Source of the DNA: Megamerina dolium
Lineage: Eukaryota; Arthropoda; Insecta; Diptera; Megamerinidae
Length of the DNA: 64,000 bases
Direction of reading: 5' to 3'
Assembly (NCBI GenBank): GCA_963854835.1
Contig: OY978525.1
Coordinates: 6,820,001-6,884,000, forward strand
Part shown: positions 43,856 through 55,140 of the stretch, piece by piece
Numbering within the stretch: position 1 is the first letter of the stretch
Layout of the letters: each line of letters opens with the position of its first letter
Notes under the pieces: generated by a model
Told to the model about the DNA's origin: nothing
Database searches by the model: none
The model's input: the letters and a program-made list of their open reading frames with translations, nothing else
Program-made: the position numbers and the translations under genes

Positions 43856-44850
43856 GTCAAATTGATTCAAATCCGCACTCAGTTGGCAAAGCTTCACTAC
43901 GACAATGTACCAAATACATCCTTGCCACAATTCTACTGTCAAATTGCATGAATGGGGCTGTAAATTGTTGTAGCAGCCAATATGCATGTATGATCAAGGA
44001 AAGAAAAAAATTATGTTCAAGCGATGAAGTTATTGCTGCTACAAACGCTTAGTTTGCAGAGTTTGGCAAATCTTCATTTTTCAGAGGACGGTTATAAAAA
44101 TTGCAGGGGCACTGTATAGAGGGGGTATCGACCCAGAAATATATTACGTTGAATAATTATTTTTCTTTTTCCTAATATTTACCCTATATCGGGTCGACTC
44201 TGCTTGCGAGGAATTTACAGGTCTCACGATCCTCAGTTTTCGCTTAATTTTCGTTTCTTTCTTCTATTTATGAAAGCCATGCCCCTAGTCTTATCTAAAG
44301 CTAAAATTCGCATAAAATAAATAAAAATTTATCTTTTCAAGAATGCAATAACAGCAACATTTTTTTTTCATGGTTCATTATTAAACCAGACAAAGGAAGT
44401 ACTATCACTTTTCTAAGACGCAGGTTTCAAATTTCTAATTGTGCTTACGAGTCATTATATATATCAAAGCACTGACGGCTCGCATATACGCGACACATAT
44501 ACTGATTTATGTAGAAATTGTGGTAGAGAGATGAGCAAGAAAGGGTATAACACACAACAATGTTGTTATTTCATAAGCTTGATAGTATCCAAATGAAAAG
44601 TGATCCAATGAGAGGGAGGAAAAAGAGATAAAACTCTGTCCCTGTGACTACCCGCGTCTTTAGAGAGGACGAACCAAATATATTGGCATGGCTTTCTTAA
44701 AAGGCCTCAGGAAGCTATTGGAGGTGGAAATAATTAACAATCTAAACCCTGACAAAGCCTCAGGATAATTTATAAACACGGGCTAAAGGGACTAAGAGGT
44801 ATTACAATGAGCCAATGTGGTTCCGAGTTTAGCTTACTTATGCAAACTAC
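43856..44850. other. Unclassified non-coding DNA
   Basis: No clear ORF or repeat. A patch near 44620-44770 is less AT-rich (CTGTCCCTGTGACTACCCGC) and may be an old LINE fragment; not proven. Confidence 0.3.
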
Positions 44851-44851
44851 T

Positions 44852-45092
44852 ATTATAAGCTAGGTTAGGTTAGGTTATATGGCTGCCCTCTTTCTGATAG
44901 GACACACTTAGGCCAGAAAGGCCTATTGTGATACTGTTGTGCGTGTTAAATTTGGACAGCATTAGAAGGGACTTACTTATATTAGCGGGTTCCGAACGGC
45001 AGAACTCTAGTGACATCACTTTAACTTAGTTTTGTCCCAGAGCTTTTTTAAGAAGCATTTTTGGCAAATTGTTAATGCCGGATTATAAGCTA
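44852..45092 (-). mobile_element. 5'-truncated SINE subfamily B with perfect 11-bp target duplication
   Basis: ATTATAAGCTA occurs at 44852-44862 and 45082-45092. Between them, on the minus strand, lies the SINE's 3' half: TAACAATTTGCCAAAAATGC, TAAAGTGATGTCACTAGAG, TGCTGTCCAAATTTAACACG, the hairpin AGGCC-TTTCT-GGCCT followed by AAGTG, and ATAACCTAACCTAACC. The tRNA head is missing while the duplication is intact, so it was truncated at insertion, as happens in target-primed reverse transcription. Confidence 0.92.
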
Positions 45093-45147
45093 ACTCAGCT
45101 TTATCATTTTTTAAGAAAGATCTTCGAATTCATCTTATACAATATAA

Positions 45148-45472
45148 TAAATATGTGGACCTCAAAGGATCCTTTGGCCAAGCTTCTCTTCTAGTACTGT
45201 TGGTCGTGTTAAATTCTGGACAGTAATTGAAGAGACTAACTTTTATTCCGAATAGCAGAGAACTTGTGACATCACTTTCTCTGAGCTTTGTCACAGAGCC
45301 CCTTTAGAAGCGTTTTCATGGCCGGAAGAATTGCCAATTGCTTGACTATGGGTGAGTACTTTTCGAAAGAAAATTCTTTTCGATATTAATATTGTGCTTC
45401 AGCCGGGGATTGAATCCACGACCTACAGATCAGAAGGCCAATACATTATCCAATGAGCTACGACATCCACTC
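45148..45472 (-). mobile_element. SINE subfamily A, minus strand
   Basis: From the 3' side: AATAAATATGTGGACCTCAA, GGATCCTTTGGCCAAGCTTC, the body, then TGAATCCACGACCTACAGAT (B box reversed) and CAATGAGCTACGACATCCAC (A box reversed). The tail hairpin is decayed (AAAGGATCCTTT instead of GGGCT/AGCCC). Confidence 0.88.
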
Positions 45473-45599
45473 AAGTTCAACGTCCAAATATAATTGAGAA
45501 AATATCAATTTTGTTGGAGAGCTCAAAGAGAGCTCGTGAAGTGAATTCGTAGGAAATGGAAATTAGACAGAAGAACTAACTGCGGTCGGTCATAGACAA

Positions 45600-46010
45600 T
45601 TCTAGAACTATTTTATGTTTTTCAGCTGCTTTTACTCGTAAATTGATTTTATAGGGGAGTCCCTTTATGCAGTAAAGATAAGCAGTAAGTACCATTTATT
45701 CAGTAGAAGTGTTGAGTTGCAAATAGTAGGAGGAATCGGTGATATATTGTATCCCTTCAAAGGCACCCTAGAAGCAGGGGGAATCATTTTTATAAAAACC
45801 TTAAGTTTGTATGAGAGCCCATCTAACTAAAATATGGAGATAGGGAATTGGTGCGTTTAGTAAAAGTGTTGGAGAGAACAAATTAGTGTCGGCTAAGTCA
45901 TACAATTTCACCATTTATTAGCGGTACTGAGTATTTTAAGGAATATTTCAAATTTGGTCATTTTTAGAGATGAGGAATGAACGAAATACGAAATAACTAA
46001 CCACGAATTT
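45600..46010 (+). repeat. Dispersed repeat family (GGGGAGTCCC family), two units
   Basis: TTTATAGGGGAGTCCCTTTA (45648) and TTTGTATGAGAGCCCATCTA (45806) start two units ~158 bp apart. Each is followed by GTAAG- or GAATTGGTG-type sequence, AGTAGAAGTGTTGAGTTGC / AGTAAAAGTGTTGGAGAGA, TCGGTGATATATTG / TCGGCTAAGTCATAC. Confidence 0.6.
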
Positions 46011-46054
46011 TACACGCCATAGAAGTTTGTGCACATCACATCATACATTCTTAT

Positions 46055-46632
46055 TTACTCAGACAGCCAAGCTACCATCAAATCTCTCTCCTCATGGGAG
46101 TTATCTTTCAAACTAAGCACCGAATGCTTCCTTATCCTAAAAAAACTTTGTATCCAAAATAAGGTCACATTATGTTGAGTGCCGGGACACAACGGACACA
46201 ACGGACACACAAGCGACAGCTGGCTCGTCTTCTTCACTGACAGGCCCAGAATCTTTCTGGGGTATTAGCATCGGCTAAAGCTATGATAGAAAATCATTAC
46301 CACGACAAATACCAAATACAATGGACCAATTCGACAGGTCTCCTCCAAGCGAAAACTCTCATCAGCTTTGACAGAATTAGTCTTAGCAGAACAAATCTAC
46401 GACTAGTAACCGGCTATCTCTTAGCACATAACTGGTTAAAGTACCACCTCCACAAAATGGGATTATCCTCTGACACGGAGTGTAGACTCTGTCTGGAGGA
46501 TTATGAAACATCGATCCGCATCTTTTGCGAATGTCCACATCCTCTAACAGAGTTCAGTCTAGTTTCGCGTGGTCCACTTGATGAACAAAGAGTTTGTCCT
46601 TACTCCAACGTCACACTCTCTTTTGATTGATC
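46055..46632 (+). pseudogene. LINE ORF2 C-terminal remnant (RNase H and zinc-knuckle block)
   Basis: The plus strand gives DSQATIKSLSSWELSFKLST (RNase H alpha-helix block beginning with the catalytic-type SDSQAAI motif), NKVTLC, a TGA in place of the Trp codon, then VPGHNGH (the WVPGHSG motif). A 115-residue open segment (46283-46630) continues IQWTNSTGLLQAKTLI, RTNLRLVTGYLLAHNWLKYH, HKMGLSSDTECRLCLEDYET and IRIFCECPHPL. That is the LTGH...CRLCxED-x-C-x-C block of jockey/I-like LINEs. Stops and frameshifts precede it. Confidence 0.88.
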
Positions 46633-47630
46633 GATTGTATCCTGAATTTGGCAATTAGTAACTACAGGAGAATAATTTTATATATTTTTAGATAGGAATT
46701 TGATATTCTAGCAGACTAATGCTAGGATTCATATTTCCAAAACAGTAGTATTAAATATTGCGCCTGGCATTTAGACTCGTAGACTGAAATCTATTTGGGT
46801 ATTGAAAGAGAAATTTTGTCTGGCATATTTATTTCGGCATAAATTTGATTTATAATGACCCAAATATAGTATTATGGACACCACTGTATTGAATTGGTAG
46901 GTATGTAAGTATCATCAATGTAAACATATCAACAACACAATGGGCAAATATGACAAGTGAATGTATTATTTTTTTTTTTGGTGAATTTCTGGTTCCAATA
47001 ATAAATTCCACTTGTTTTGTTACGCTTGCAGACACATGCTTCGAAGACATAAATATTTCCATTGCCATTACAATTTGCAGCAATTGTTGGTGTTTCCTTG
47101 AAATGCGTTTTTTTTTTTTTGTTTTTTTTGTAGTTCAGGTCAGTTGCAATTTTTTTTTCGTTTTTTCTTTGCTTCAATCTAAATTTTATAAAATAAAAAT
47201 ACACTCGCTCAATAATGGCTGCCACTTCCTCTTTCGCTCTCGTTCTCCTTGTCCGATTATTTTGTAATTTCTTGTTATACGCAATTGTCTATTGGCTTGA
47301 CCCCAGAGAGTCAACTAGTATGTATATGGGTATGAGTATGGGTATGAAGAAACATCAAGTGTATTGCCGTTAATTCGTTAAGAATATCAAAAGAAAATGA
47401 ATAAAAGTGTTGATTGTTGATTGTTTTGACACAAACGTACAAGCGAATATACACAGATATTCTGCTTTAAGAGTACATAGTCAAGTAGTTAGCACTGCTA
47501 GTAGCAGTCCACATCATTGGTCTTGCTTATAGTATCCTCTTTATGTTATTTTACGAGTATGTATTCATGCTTGAGGCTCATATCACAAACCAAAAAGCAA
47601 CGGAAATTATTATCGTCAAGTGCAGGCACA
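46633..47630. other. AT-rich non-coding DNA
   Basis: A plus-strand TTGTTACGCTTGCAG acceptor-like site near 47017-47031 precedes ~80 bp of more balanced sequence. Short frames exist on both strands but no domain was recognised. The rest is AT-rich. Confidence 0.35.
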
Positions 47631-48260
47631 CACACACACACAGGCAGCGGCAACGACGATGGCAACATTTTCTAATCAACAACAATAGTAGTAGCAATAA
47701 TAATAATAATAATAAATAATAACAACAACAAGATCTCTAGTAGCAGCAGTGAATAGTACTCGCATGATGGATGCAAAATTATATGCGAGTATACGCAAAT
47801 GTTTCATCCTTTAATTTGCATATAATCAACAAAGTGAACAATAACAACAACAGCAACAACAACAACAACAACAACAACCAAACAATAATAACAGCAGCAG
47901 CAGCAGCAGCACTCAAAAGAAATTATAACAGCTGAAGCATATCCTCCCGAAGCTTTTGGTTATAAAATATATTTTCATGTTGTTGCCATTGTTGTTGTTG
48001 TTTTAGATGCTATTATTCTTGGCTATTGTTGTTTTTTATAATTTTTCGCTTCCATTTGATTTGACTTTCATCGGTCTCTAGAGTGGTTGTACAAAGAGAG
48101 CGCAAAGAAAAACTCCAACGTCAAAGAACGTTAAGAAAATCAAAGTATAGTGAGTACTAAGTAGGTGACGCTTTCTCTATTTAATACTCGTAAACTTCCT
48201 TTTCCATTGTTCTTGTTATTATGATTATTTGATTGTTGTTGTTGTTGTTGTTGTTGCAGT
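47631..48260. repeat. Microsatellite-dense segment: CA, TAA, CAA, CAG, TTG
   Basis: (CA)n at ~47629-47643, (TAA)n at ~47695-47717, (CAA)n at ~47838-47879, (CAG)n at ~47893-47910 and (TTG)n at 48233-48257. CAA/CAG-rich stretches like these are common in fly introns and regulatory DNA. No exon was identified. Confidence 0.8.
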
Positions 48261-48449
48261 TAGCCGTTACCACCATCAGTACCATCTCTAATATAAATAT
48301 ATTTACATATTGTATTTATGTACTTATCACCAATGTTACAAGCAACTAATAACAACAGCGGCGCATAATGATTTCTTGTATAGACAAAATTTAAAATGTA
48401 AGAAAGTGGTATGAAAATTTGATGCTGCTTCGAAGGTAATACTATTGTC

Positions 48450-49020
48450 AATATATTTTTGAAAAAATCTCATTCAAAGAATTATTAATATGGTTGCCAG
48501 ATCTGCTCAAAGTTGAGAAATTTTATTTGAAAATGTGTAATTTTTATTTTACAGTCAATTGAGTAAAAAATTCTTAGAAAATAAGGCCTCAGCGGTATTC
48601 GGCAGTGGGCATCAGTTTTGTTTTCACAATATAATAAGTCAATACATTTTTGAAAAAAATCGTATTAAAAAATTATTAATATGGATGCAAGACTTGCTCA
48701 AAGTTGAGAAATTTTATTTGAAAATGTGTAATATTGATTTTATAGTCAATTGAGTAAAAAATTCATAGAAAATAAGGTCTCAGCGGTATCCAAGAAAGAG
48801 TGTCAAAATTGTTTTCAAAATTTAATGTCAATATATTTTTGAAAAAATATTATTAAATTAATTATTTATGTGGTTGCCAGATATGCTCAAAGTTGAGAAA
48901 TTTTATTTGAAAATGTGTAATTTTTATTTTACAGTCAATTGAGTAAAAAATTCCTAGAAAATAAGGTCTCAGCGGTATTCGGGAGTGGGCATCAGTTTTA
49001 TATTTACAATTTAATAGAGG
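48450..49020. repeat. 190-bp tandem repeat, three units
   Basis: GCTCAAAGTTGAGAAATTTT recurs at 48505, 48696 and 48885, so the spacings are 191 and 189 bp. Units also share GAAAATGTGTAAT, CAGTCAATTGAGTAAAAAAT, AGAAAATAAGG and CTCAGCGGTAT, and are close to identical. A chance reading frame crosses the second unit. Confidence 0.9.
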
Positions 49021-49199
49021 AATTTTGGTTAAAATTTTTTGTAGAAATTTGAAAAGTTGAAAAAATTGTACTGCTACAAAATTAAGAGTTTTTGAAAAAA
49101 AATTTAAAAAAAATTTTTTATAGACATTTTTAGAATACATTCTTTTAGATTGAAAAATCAAAAAAAATTTAGTATTACATTCTGGTTTTAGAAGAAAAT

Positions 49200-50160
49200 G
49201 CGCATTTTATGCATATTTGAAATTTTTACCCTAAAAGTATGCAATAATGCTGAGTGATGAGAAAAAAGTGGACTACTTGAATAGGTACATCCAATAAAAA
49301 CACGTTTGATGGGAAACTATTCAATTGTTATAGTTTTTGATTTTTTTCGTGGTTTAACTCTAACCTCAATAGATCAAAATTGTAAATTTCAAGCCTAATT
49401 TGTACTATAAGAATATTTGTCTACTTTTAAAGATGCTTGCAACAAAATTACATTTCTTGCTGAGAGGTAATGACAATAAATAAATTTTGTTAACTGAAAA
49501 TCGAATTTGCAGAATAAATTTTAAATTATATATGTAGTCACATAATCCTCAAAGTATACTGTCATGCTGAGAATATGTAAAAATGCACTTTTAAAAATGC
49601 CTGCAGTAAAAACAATTGTGTTGAGGAAAGGTAATGCCAATAAATAAATTTTGAAAACTTTTAGTCTAATTTATGGAAAAACTGTGTTATATAGTTATTT
49701 AGCCTTAAAAGTATGCAACAATGCTGAAGGATGAAAGAACTGCCCGTCACTTCACTTCAATTGCATGCAAAAACTATTTTTCACACTGAAAAATAATCTC
49801 AATAATTAAAAGATTGTAAATTTTAAATCTAATTTGTGGAAAAACTCGACCACAACTAATCTCTATATCCCTAAAAGTATGCAATCAAGCTAAAGAATGA
49901 GAAAAAGTGCACTACTTTCAAAGATGTATGCAACAAAATCATGATTGTTGCAAGATGATAAAATTTTGTAAAATATCTGAATTATATATTAGGTTGCAGA
50001 AGTCAAACGTCAATTAATAAAGTCTAATTTGTGGAAAAACTATAAAAGTTATTTGGTTATATATATAGTAGCCCTAAAAGTATGCAATTATGTTAAAGTA
50101 TAAGAAATAGCATACTATTTAAAAAGAAACATTTTGTAACCATTTTCTGGTAAAAGTACA
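49200..50160. repeat. Degenerate ~155-200-bp tandem repeat, about six units
   Basis: CTAAAAGTATGCAAT-type anchors are at 49231, 49548, 49704, 49871 and 50074. Between 49231 and 49548 a further unit is recognisable by GATGCTTGCAACAAAATTAC and GAGGTAATGACAATAAATAA, which recurs at ~49625. TCTAATTTGTGGAAAAACT is shared by the later units. Divergence is much greater than in the adjacent 190-bp array. Confidence 0.75.
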
Positions 50161-50333
50161 CAAATTTTATATGAAAAAATATTTTTATTTTGCTAAAGTT
50201 CACATCTAGTTCATGGAAAATATGTAAAAGTTACGATAGATAGTAATTTTGGATTAATAAATCCTAAAATTACTAAAATGTGAAATTTACTTGAAAAAAA
50301 AAAAATTTTTTTTCAATTCTGTCATATCATTTT

Positions 50334-50762
50334 GTGGCATCAAATCACTGTGCGCGATGGCAGCATTGTTTAGGCAATTATGTGGTACATAGTATAGCAG
50401 AATATATTTTATGTTTGCATGTGTATGTGTATTCCTCATTATATGGCTTTGAATTACTCATACTTGTACTCGTTTTTGTGGTTTCTTCTTATTTGGTGTT
50501 GATAATTTGTTTGATTTGTATGCGGATATTTGCACAGAAATTTCATCTTCAAATTTCATTGAACTTTACATTTCTAAATTTCAATGGTTTCAATGTGGAA
50601 CACATTGGTCTTTGTATTGTTTTTATATCTATCTTTCTGATTACACTAGTTTATAATGCATTACAATTAGAAAATGTTAATCTTCTGTTGGTGCAACTTG
50701 TTTCGGCAACTTTGTTTCATTTGAGCATTTCAGCAGGTTCAGTTTCAATCAGGCGATTTTGA
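50334..50762 (+). other. 142-residue hydrophobic open frame, doubtful gene
   Basis: The frame MASNHCARWQHCLGNYVVHS onward includes several hydrophobic stretches (YGFELLILVLVFVVSSYLVL, HIGLCIVFISIFLITLVYN) and would look like a multi-pass membrane protein. I recognise no family signature. T-rich AT-biased DNA gives hydrophobic frames by chance. It is the longest non-repeat frame in the window apart from transposon genes. Confidence 0.2.
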
Positions 50763-51479
50763 TGTATCAAAATATTTTGTAGATCATCAGAAAATGAATC
50801 AAGGCTTATTATATATAAAAGAAAACAACAACCACAATTATTTGTACAAAAATTTAATCGAAAAAATTCCTTCAATAAATTTATCCAACTTTTTCTTTAT
50901 ATGAAATACCATACATACAATATACATACGTATATGCAAAGATAGTTATATAGAAAAATATGAATTCCATATACAACATAAGACTACAATACATTCAAAC
51001 GTCACGTAATGTAACATTTTGCAACTGTCACATCTTGTGGTGGAATAATATGATAGTGGGTGAGAGAGAAGTCGGTTGAAGGCGATAGTTGTGGATTGCA
51101 TGCAGAACACGCGGAAAAGGAGACACACACACACACACACACAGCAACACATACAAAACATATATATGTGCATTCAAGTCAACAAACTGATAATTCTATC
51201 ATGTTGTCGTTGAACTATGATAAAGCTCTGATATAATAAAAACGTGCTGTGATTTTCTAACAATACGTATGCACTACAATATATGTACGAGTATGTATGG
51301 GAGTCATTCAGAAAGTTGGAATGATTGTAGTGCATGATTGAGAGTTCATTCTGCAATAAAATATATATTATATTTTTACTACAAAAAATGCTAACAAACA
51401 TATTGAACGATAGAGTGAACGACGACTAATATTCATGCTAAAACAAAATTGATTTCCATTATAACTTCGTCCAATATAA
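50763..51479. other. AT-rich non-coding DNA with (AC)n microsatellite
   Basis: (AC)n at about 51122-51143. No gene recognised. Confidence 0.5.
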
Positions 51480-51790
51480 ATTTTGAAGGAGAAAACCTCC
51501 CTAAAAGATGGAACTAGAGCGTAAGTAAATTAGGAAAAATATTGAAAAAGAATTTTGCGACTCTAAGCTCGATTTCTGAGTAGGTGTTTTTCAGTTCATT
51601 TAGAAGGGAAGCATCCCTAAGGAGTTAAGATATGTTTCGAAGAAATATTGGGTAGCAAAATCTAATGGCGGTACTCTGGGGGTGCACATTTATATCAGCA
51701 TATAATTTTGTATGGGCACTCTTCTAAGGGATAAAGACAGGGATTAAGTATGTTGAGATAATATGTTTGAATGCAAAAGTTCATGGACGT
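51480..51790 (+). repeat. Dispersed repeat family (GGGGAGTCCC family), three short units
   Basis: GGAGAAAACCTCCCTAAAAG (51488), TTTAGAAGGGAAGCATCCCT and TTTTGTATGGGCACTCTTCT mark successive diverged units, each followed by GTAAGTAAATTAGG, GATATGTTTCGAAGAAATAT or TAAGTATGTTGAGATAATAT. Confidence 0.5.
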
Positions 51791-51834
51791 TGTGAAGTGA
51801 AGTGTGAAGTAAAGACGTGGGAAGGACAAGAACC

Positions 51835-52430
51835 AGGGCACTCAGTTAAATAACCATTGTACCCAAACGCAGAAACGGAAAGGAACATAGAAGGACAAGA
51901 GATTTAAAAAAAAAAACTGAACTTTGTTCAGGCTCAAAGCATCTCCTCCCAATAATCGCAATCTTGTTGTGCAAAGTGACCGACGAAGCGCTCTGTTGTG
52001 TCCATATCCGCTAAACAAGACTGGCACGTCGGATCGGTGATGACATCCTATAGTGGCCATATGATGTCTACAAGTGTTGTGCACTATGATGATCCCAATC
52101 AGCATCCTGAGGTCCTTCCTACTTAATCGTAGGAGAAAGTTCGACCGTCTGTTGTCAGGTTCATTCACAAAGCCTTTGGCAGCCCTGCATATCTCTGAGG
52201 TTGACCCATTGAGTCTTGCGGATCATGCCCACAGAGTTTTTGATTCATTGTTGGTTCGCTTCGGGGCCCACGGGCGTATAAGCAGAGCCCTCATTGGCCA
52301 AACTATCTTCCAATTCGTTCCCTTCGATACCGCAGTGTATCGGAACCCAAATAAGATGAAGTATGATGCGCTTTGTGTAATGGACGTTAGCGTTACGCAT
52401 TTTGCCATTCCACAGTCGACTTCTTGACAG
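51835..52430 (-). pseudogene. LINE ORF2 C-terminal remnant (RNase H), minus strand
   Basis: On the minus strand: LIWVPIHCGIEGNELEDSLA (RNase H; normally WVPGHSGIEGNExADxLA), NEGSAYTPVGPEA, then after stops and frameshifts LSRKDLRMLIGIIIVHNTCR and HHMATIGCHHRSDV (the SRKDLRxLIGxxTGHxxLRxHL block), a decayed cysteine cluster and ARLRLLGGDAL-like end. This is the same protein region as at 46.1 and 22.8 kb. The plus-strand frame over this stretch is its shadow. Confidence 0.88.
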
Positions 52431-52439
52431 TTATTTTTA

Positions 52440-52760
52440 GTATTTTTAGTATGGAATCTTCATAAAAATTAACAATAGGAAGTAAGTATGTTTGGAAAAA
52501 TGATCAGAAATTAAAATTAATTGAGATCGGCCATACACATTAACCTCCTTGGGGTACTCTGCGATTTATGAAAATGTAAATTTTGTAGGGGACCGCTACT
52601 AAAAAGTGGAGATAGATGGAAGTAATCTTGAAGAGGAAGAATTAATGAGTGTCAGTCATACATTTCAGTCCTCCAGGGGCGACTTTAGGAATTTTTTAAA
52701 TGTTTCAAGGTGTCTCATTTTTTTCTTTCTAGTTAACTATGAGGTCCGATCTGACTGAGT
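52440..52760 (+). repeat. Dispersed repeat family (GGGGAGTCCC family), two units
   Basis: AATTGAGATCGGCCATACAC, TTTTGTAGGGGACCGCTACT, GTGTCAGTCATACATTTCAG and TCCTCCAGGGGCGACTTTAG follow the same order as in the 7.6- and 45.7-kb units. Confidence 0.55.
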
Positions 52761-53115
52761 CAAAATAGTTCCAGCTTCGAATGGAGGACTCAAATATGTA
52801 TAGAATACATTTATCTCATCTGTAATACAGGAACATATCCAGCATATTTTCCTGAGGAAGCAAATAGAAATTCCAGATTTGGACTCAAACACTTCTAAAA
52901 TATTTTTGTTTTGATACAGACACATCTTGAGGAAAAAGAAAAGCTTCGAATAGGGTTTATTTTTGTGAACGAAATAAATGGAAAAGTTATAGTCAGGGTC
53001 GCCACATTAGACTGGTGTCATGGTTAAAATGTAAATTTTCGATTAAAATAGTTTTCCAAGCATCGCCTCTAGGGCGATGAAATGTATGACGTACACCTAT
53101 CAATTCTTTTCTCAC
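52761..53115. other. Unclassified non-coding DNA
   Basis: No feature recognised beyond faint similarity to the dispersed family. Confidence 0.3.
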
Positions 53116-53118
53116 AAA

Positions 53119-53509
53119 CATTTTTTCAGTGGATGCCCCAGCTCAGTGGTTAGTGCGTTGGCCTTCTGATCTGTAGGTCGTGGGTTCAATCCCCGGCTGA
53201 AGCATAACAAAATTTAATACCGAAAGCATTTTTTTCCTGTCCTGTTCCTGTTAGTAACAATTTGCCAAAAATGCTTCTTAAAAGAGCTCTGTGACAAGAA
53301 CTAAGTTAAAGTGATGTTACACGGGTTTTGCTGTTTCGAACCGGCTAAAAAAAAGTAGGTCCCTTCTAATGCTGTCCAAATTTAACACGCACAACAGTAT
53401 TGGAAGAGAAGCTCAGTGGTATCACAATGGGCTTTTGTGGCCTAAGTGTGTCCTCTCAGAGAGAGGGCAGCCACATAACCTAACCTAATCTAACCTAACA
53501 TTTCATCAC
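53119..53509 (+). mobile_element. tRNA-derived SINE subfamily B
   Basis: The head is GTGGATGCCCCAGCTCAGTG from 53129, with GTGGGTTCAATCCCCGGCTG as B box. The body has a short deletion after CGAAAGCATTTTT. The 3' module has GGTATCACAATGGGC, GGCCTAAGTG, CCTCTCAGAGAGAGG, GCAGCCACATAACC and CTAACCTAATCTAACCTA. ACATTTTTTCA before and ACATTTCATCA after are a probable imperfect target duplication (two differences). Confidence 0.92.
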
Positions 53510-53965
53510 AATATACCATACCCATGGGCATCCCTTCGGGTGTCTGTCCTACAAAATGTATGCAAAACTACCTTCAAATGGACAAATAATCCCATATCTC
53601 TCCACGAATCGATAAATTGTATGATCGATCAAATTAATTTGTTATACTTAGCCGATATCTTTAACTTTTCGGATGTCTCCTCTATATAATGAAAGTAAAA
53701 ATATATGTAAATTAACAACTAAAGTTTTAGATGCCCAGAAATCAACCTTCTGAAGCAGTGAAATCTTTGGTTGATTTTCATTGATTTTTTTCCAGGATTT
53801 TTTAAGGGGACTGCCCTATAAAATGCATGCCAAAATAACTGAAAATCTACAATTTCATAGCTGCACTGGAATTACCTGTTAAGTGGTGAAATATATTACA
53901 GGCAATATTTCCTTTGAATACACTTGCCGTCTACCATACATCTAAGGGAGGCTTCCCTATAAAAT
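53510..53965 (-). repeat. Dispersed repeat family (GGGGAGTCCC family), minus orientation
   Basis: CCCATATCTCTCCACGAATC, GGGGACTGCCCTATAAAATG, ATTTCATAGCTGCACTGG and GGAGGCTTCCCTATAAAATT recall the reversed units at 28.4-28.8 kb. Confidence 0.5.
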
Positions 53966-55102
53966 TGCTATGCTATGTATTAAATTGATTGTAAAAAATA
54001 AAAACTAGGCAAATGCAAAACTAAAAATTATTTCTATTTCTTTGAGAAAAAAAGAAAATTTCATAAAATGACTTCAATGTTAAATTTGTTGCGAAGCAAA
54101 TTGTTGCTCGCAACTATCGTACCCTTCATAGTGAATATATGTATATAAATGAATTACAGTTTCAAAGTTTCAAAAAATAAGTATAATTTCACACTCTGAT
54201 ATCGAATATGAAAAATTGCAAACAAGTCATCTCATTGAAATCCATCCATTTAGGCCCTCAATCATATAAAATATTCGTTCAAATGGATTTGGTTTTCTTC
54301 TTCAGTCAACAACATAAGTCATAAATGCCTAATAATCATCAACATAAGCCTCATAATCATGGCAATCATCACCATCATCACTAAATGGTATGTAATAATA
54401 AGTAATAGCTTTAAAGCATTACAATTTTATATTTCATATTGCATTGCTAGTATGTACTGTTGCCACTTGTACTACTCGTACTGTGGACCATAGCTGTAGC
54501 CTTATGAATATGTCAGTACTTATGTACATATGTATATGAATTTAACCGAAAAATTTCATTCATTTATTCATTGCGGTTAAATGTGGTTAAAAGTGATGAG
54601 GCAAAACTGGACTGAGCTGATTTTGAGCTCAGTCTGTCATGGCATGGCATCAATGTTCTTCAATATAATGTACGTCAAGTTATCATCATCATCATCCTTA
54701 TGATCATCATCAGTTTCTACATTTCGAGTGTAATATTTACGTATTATAACGATTGAAAAATGAGTAGGTACCTACTCGTTGTATGTAATTCAAAAAAAAA
54801 AATCATTGCAAAATCTAAACTTTAAACTTCCAAATTCCTTCATACTCCGTCGTATGTATAAGCACACTATCAAAGCACATAGTCTCCCATAGTCTTTGGT
54901 CAACCGAATTTAAGCACGTTTCACTCGAGAACAATATCCATTCTGTGTTCCATTCCACTTTTTAGTACTGATACATTCATACGAGACGTACTCATGCTAC
55001 ATGCATGAGTACGACCATTAGTTCCTTCATAAGCCACACATTGGCAAAATTGCTTGGACACAACATTTATTTTCATTTAAATGTGATTTACTTGATTGTT
55101 GT

Positions 55103-55140
<38 letters not shown>

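Noticed and set aside
46929..47225. Cysteine-containing minus-strand frame (CNGNGNIYVFEACVC) as an EGF-like exon
   Set aside because: The cysteine spacing does not fit an EGF module and the frame continues into poly-A translation. A plus-strand acceptor-like site nearby has no supported exon.
52074..52427. 117-residue plus-strand frame
   Set aside because: It is the antisense shadow of a minus-strand LINE RNase H remnant with a clear WVP.H.GIEGNE block.
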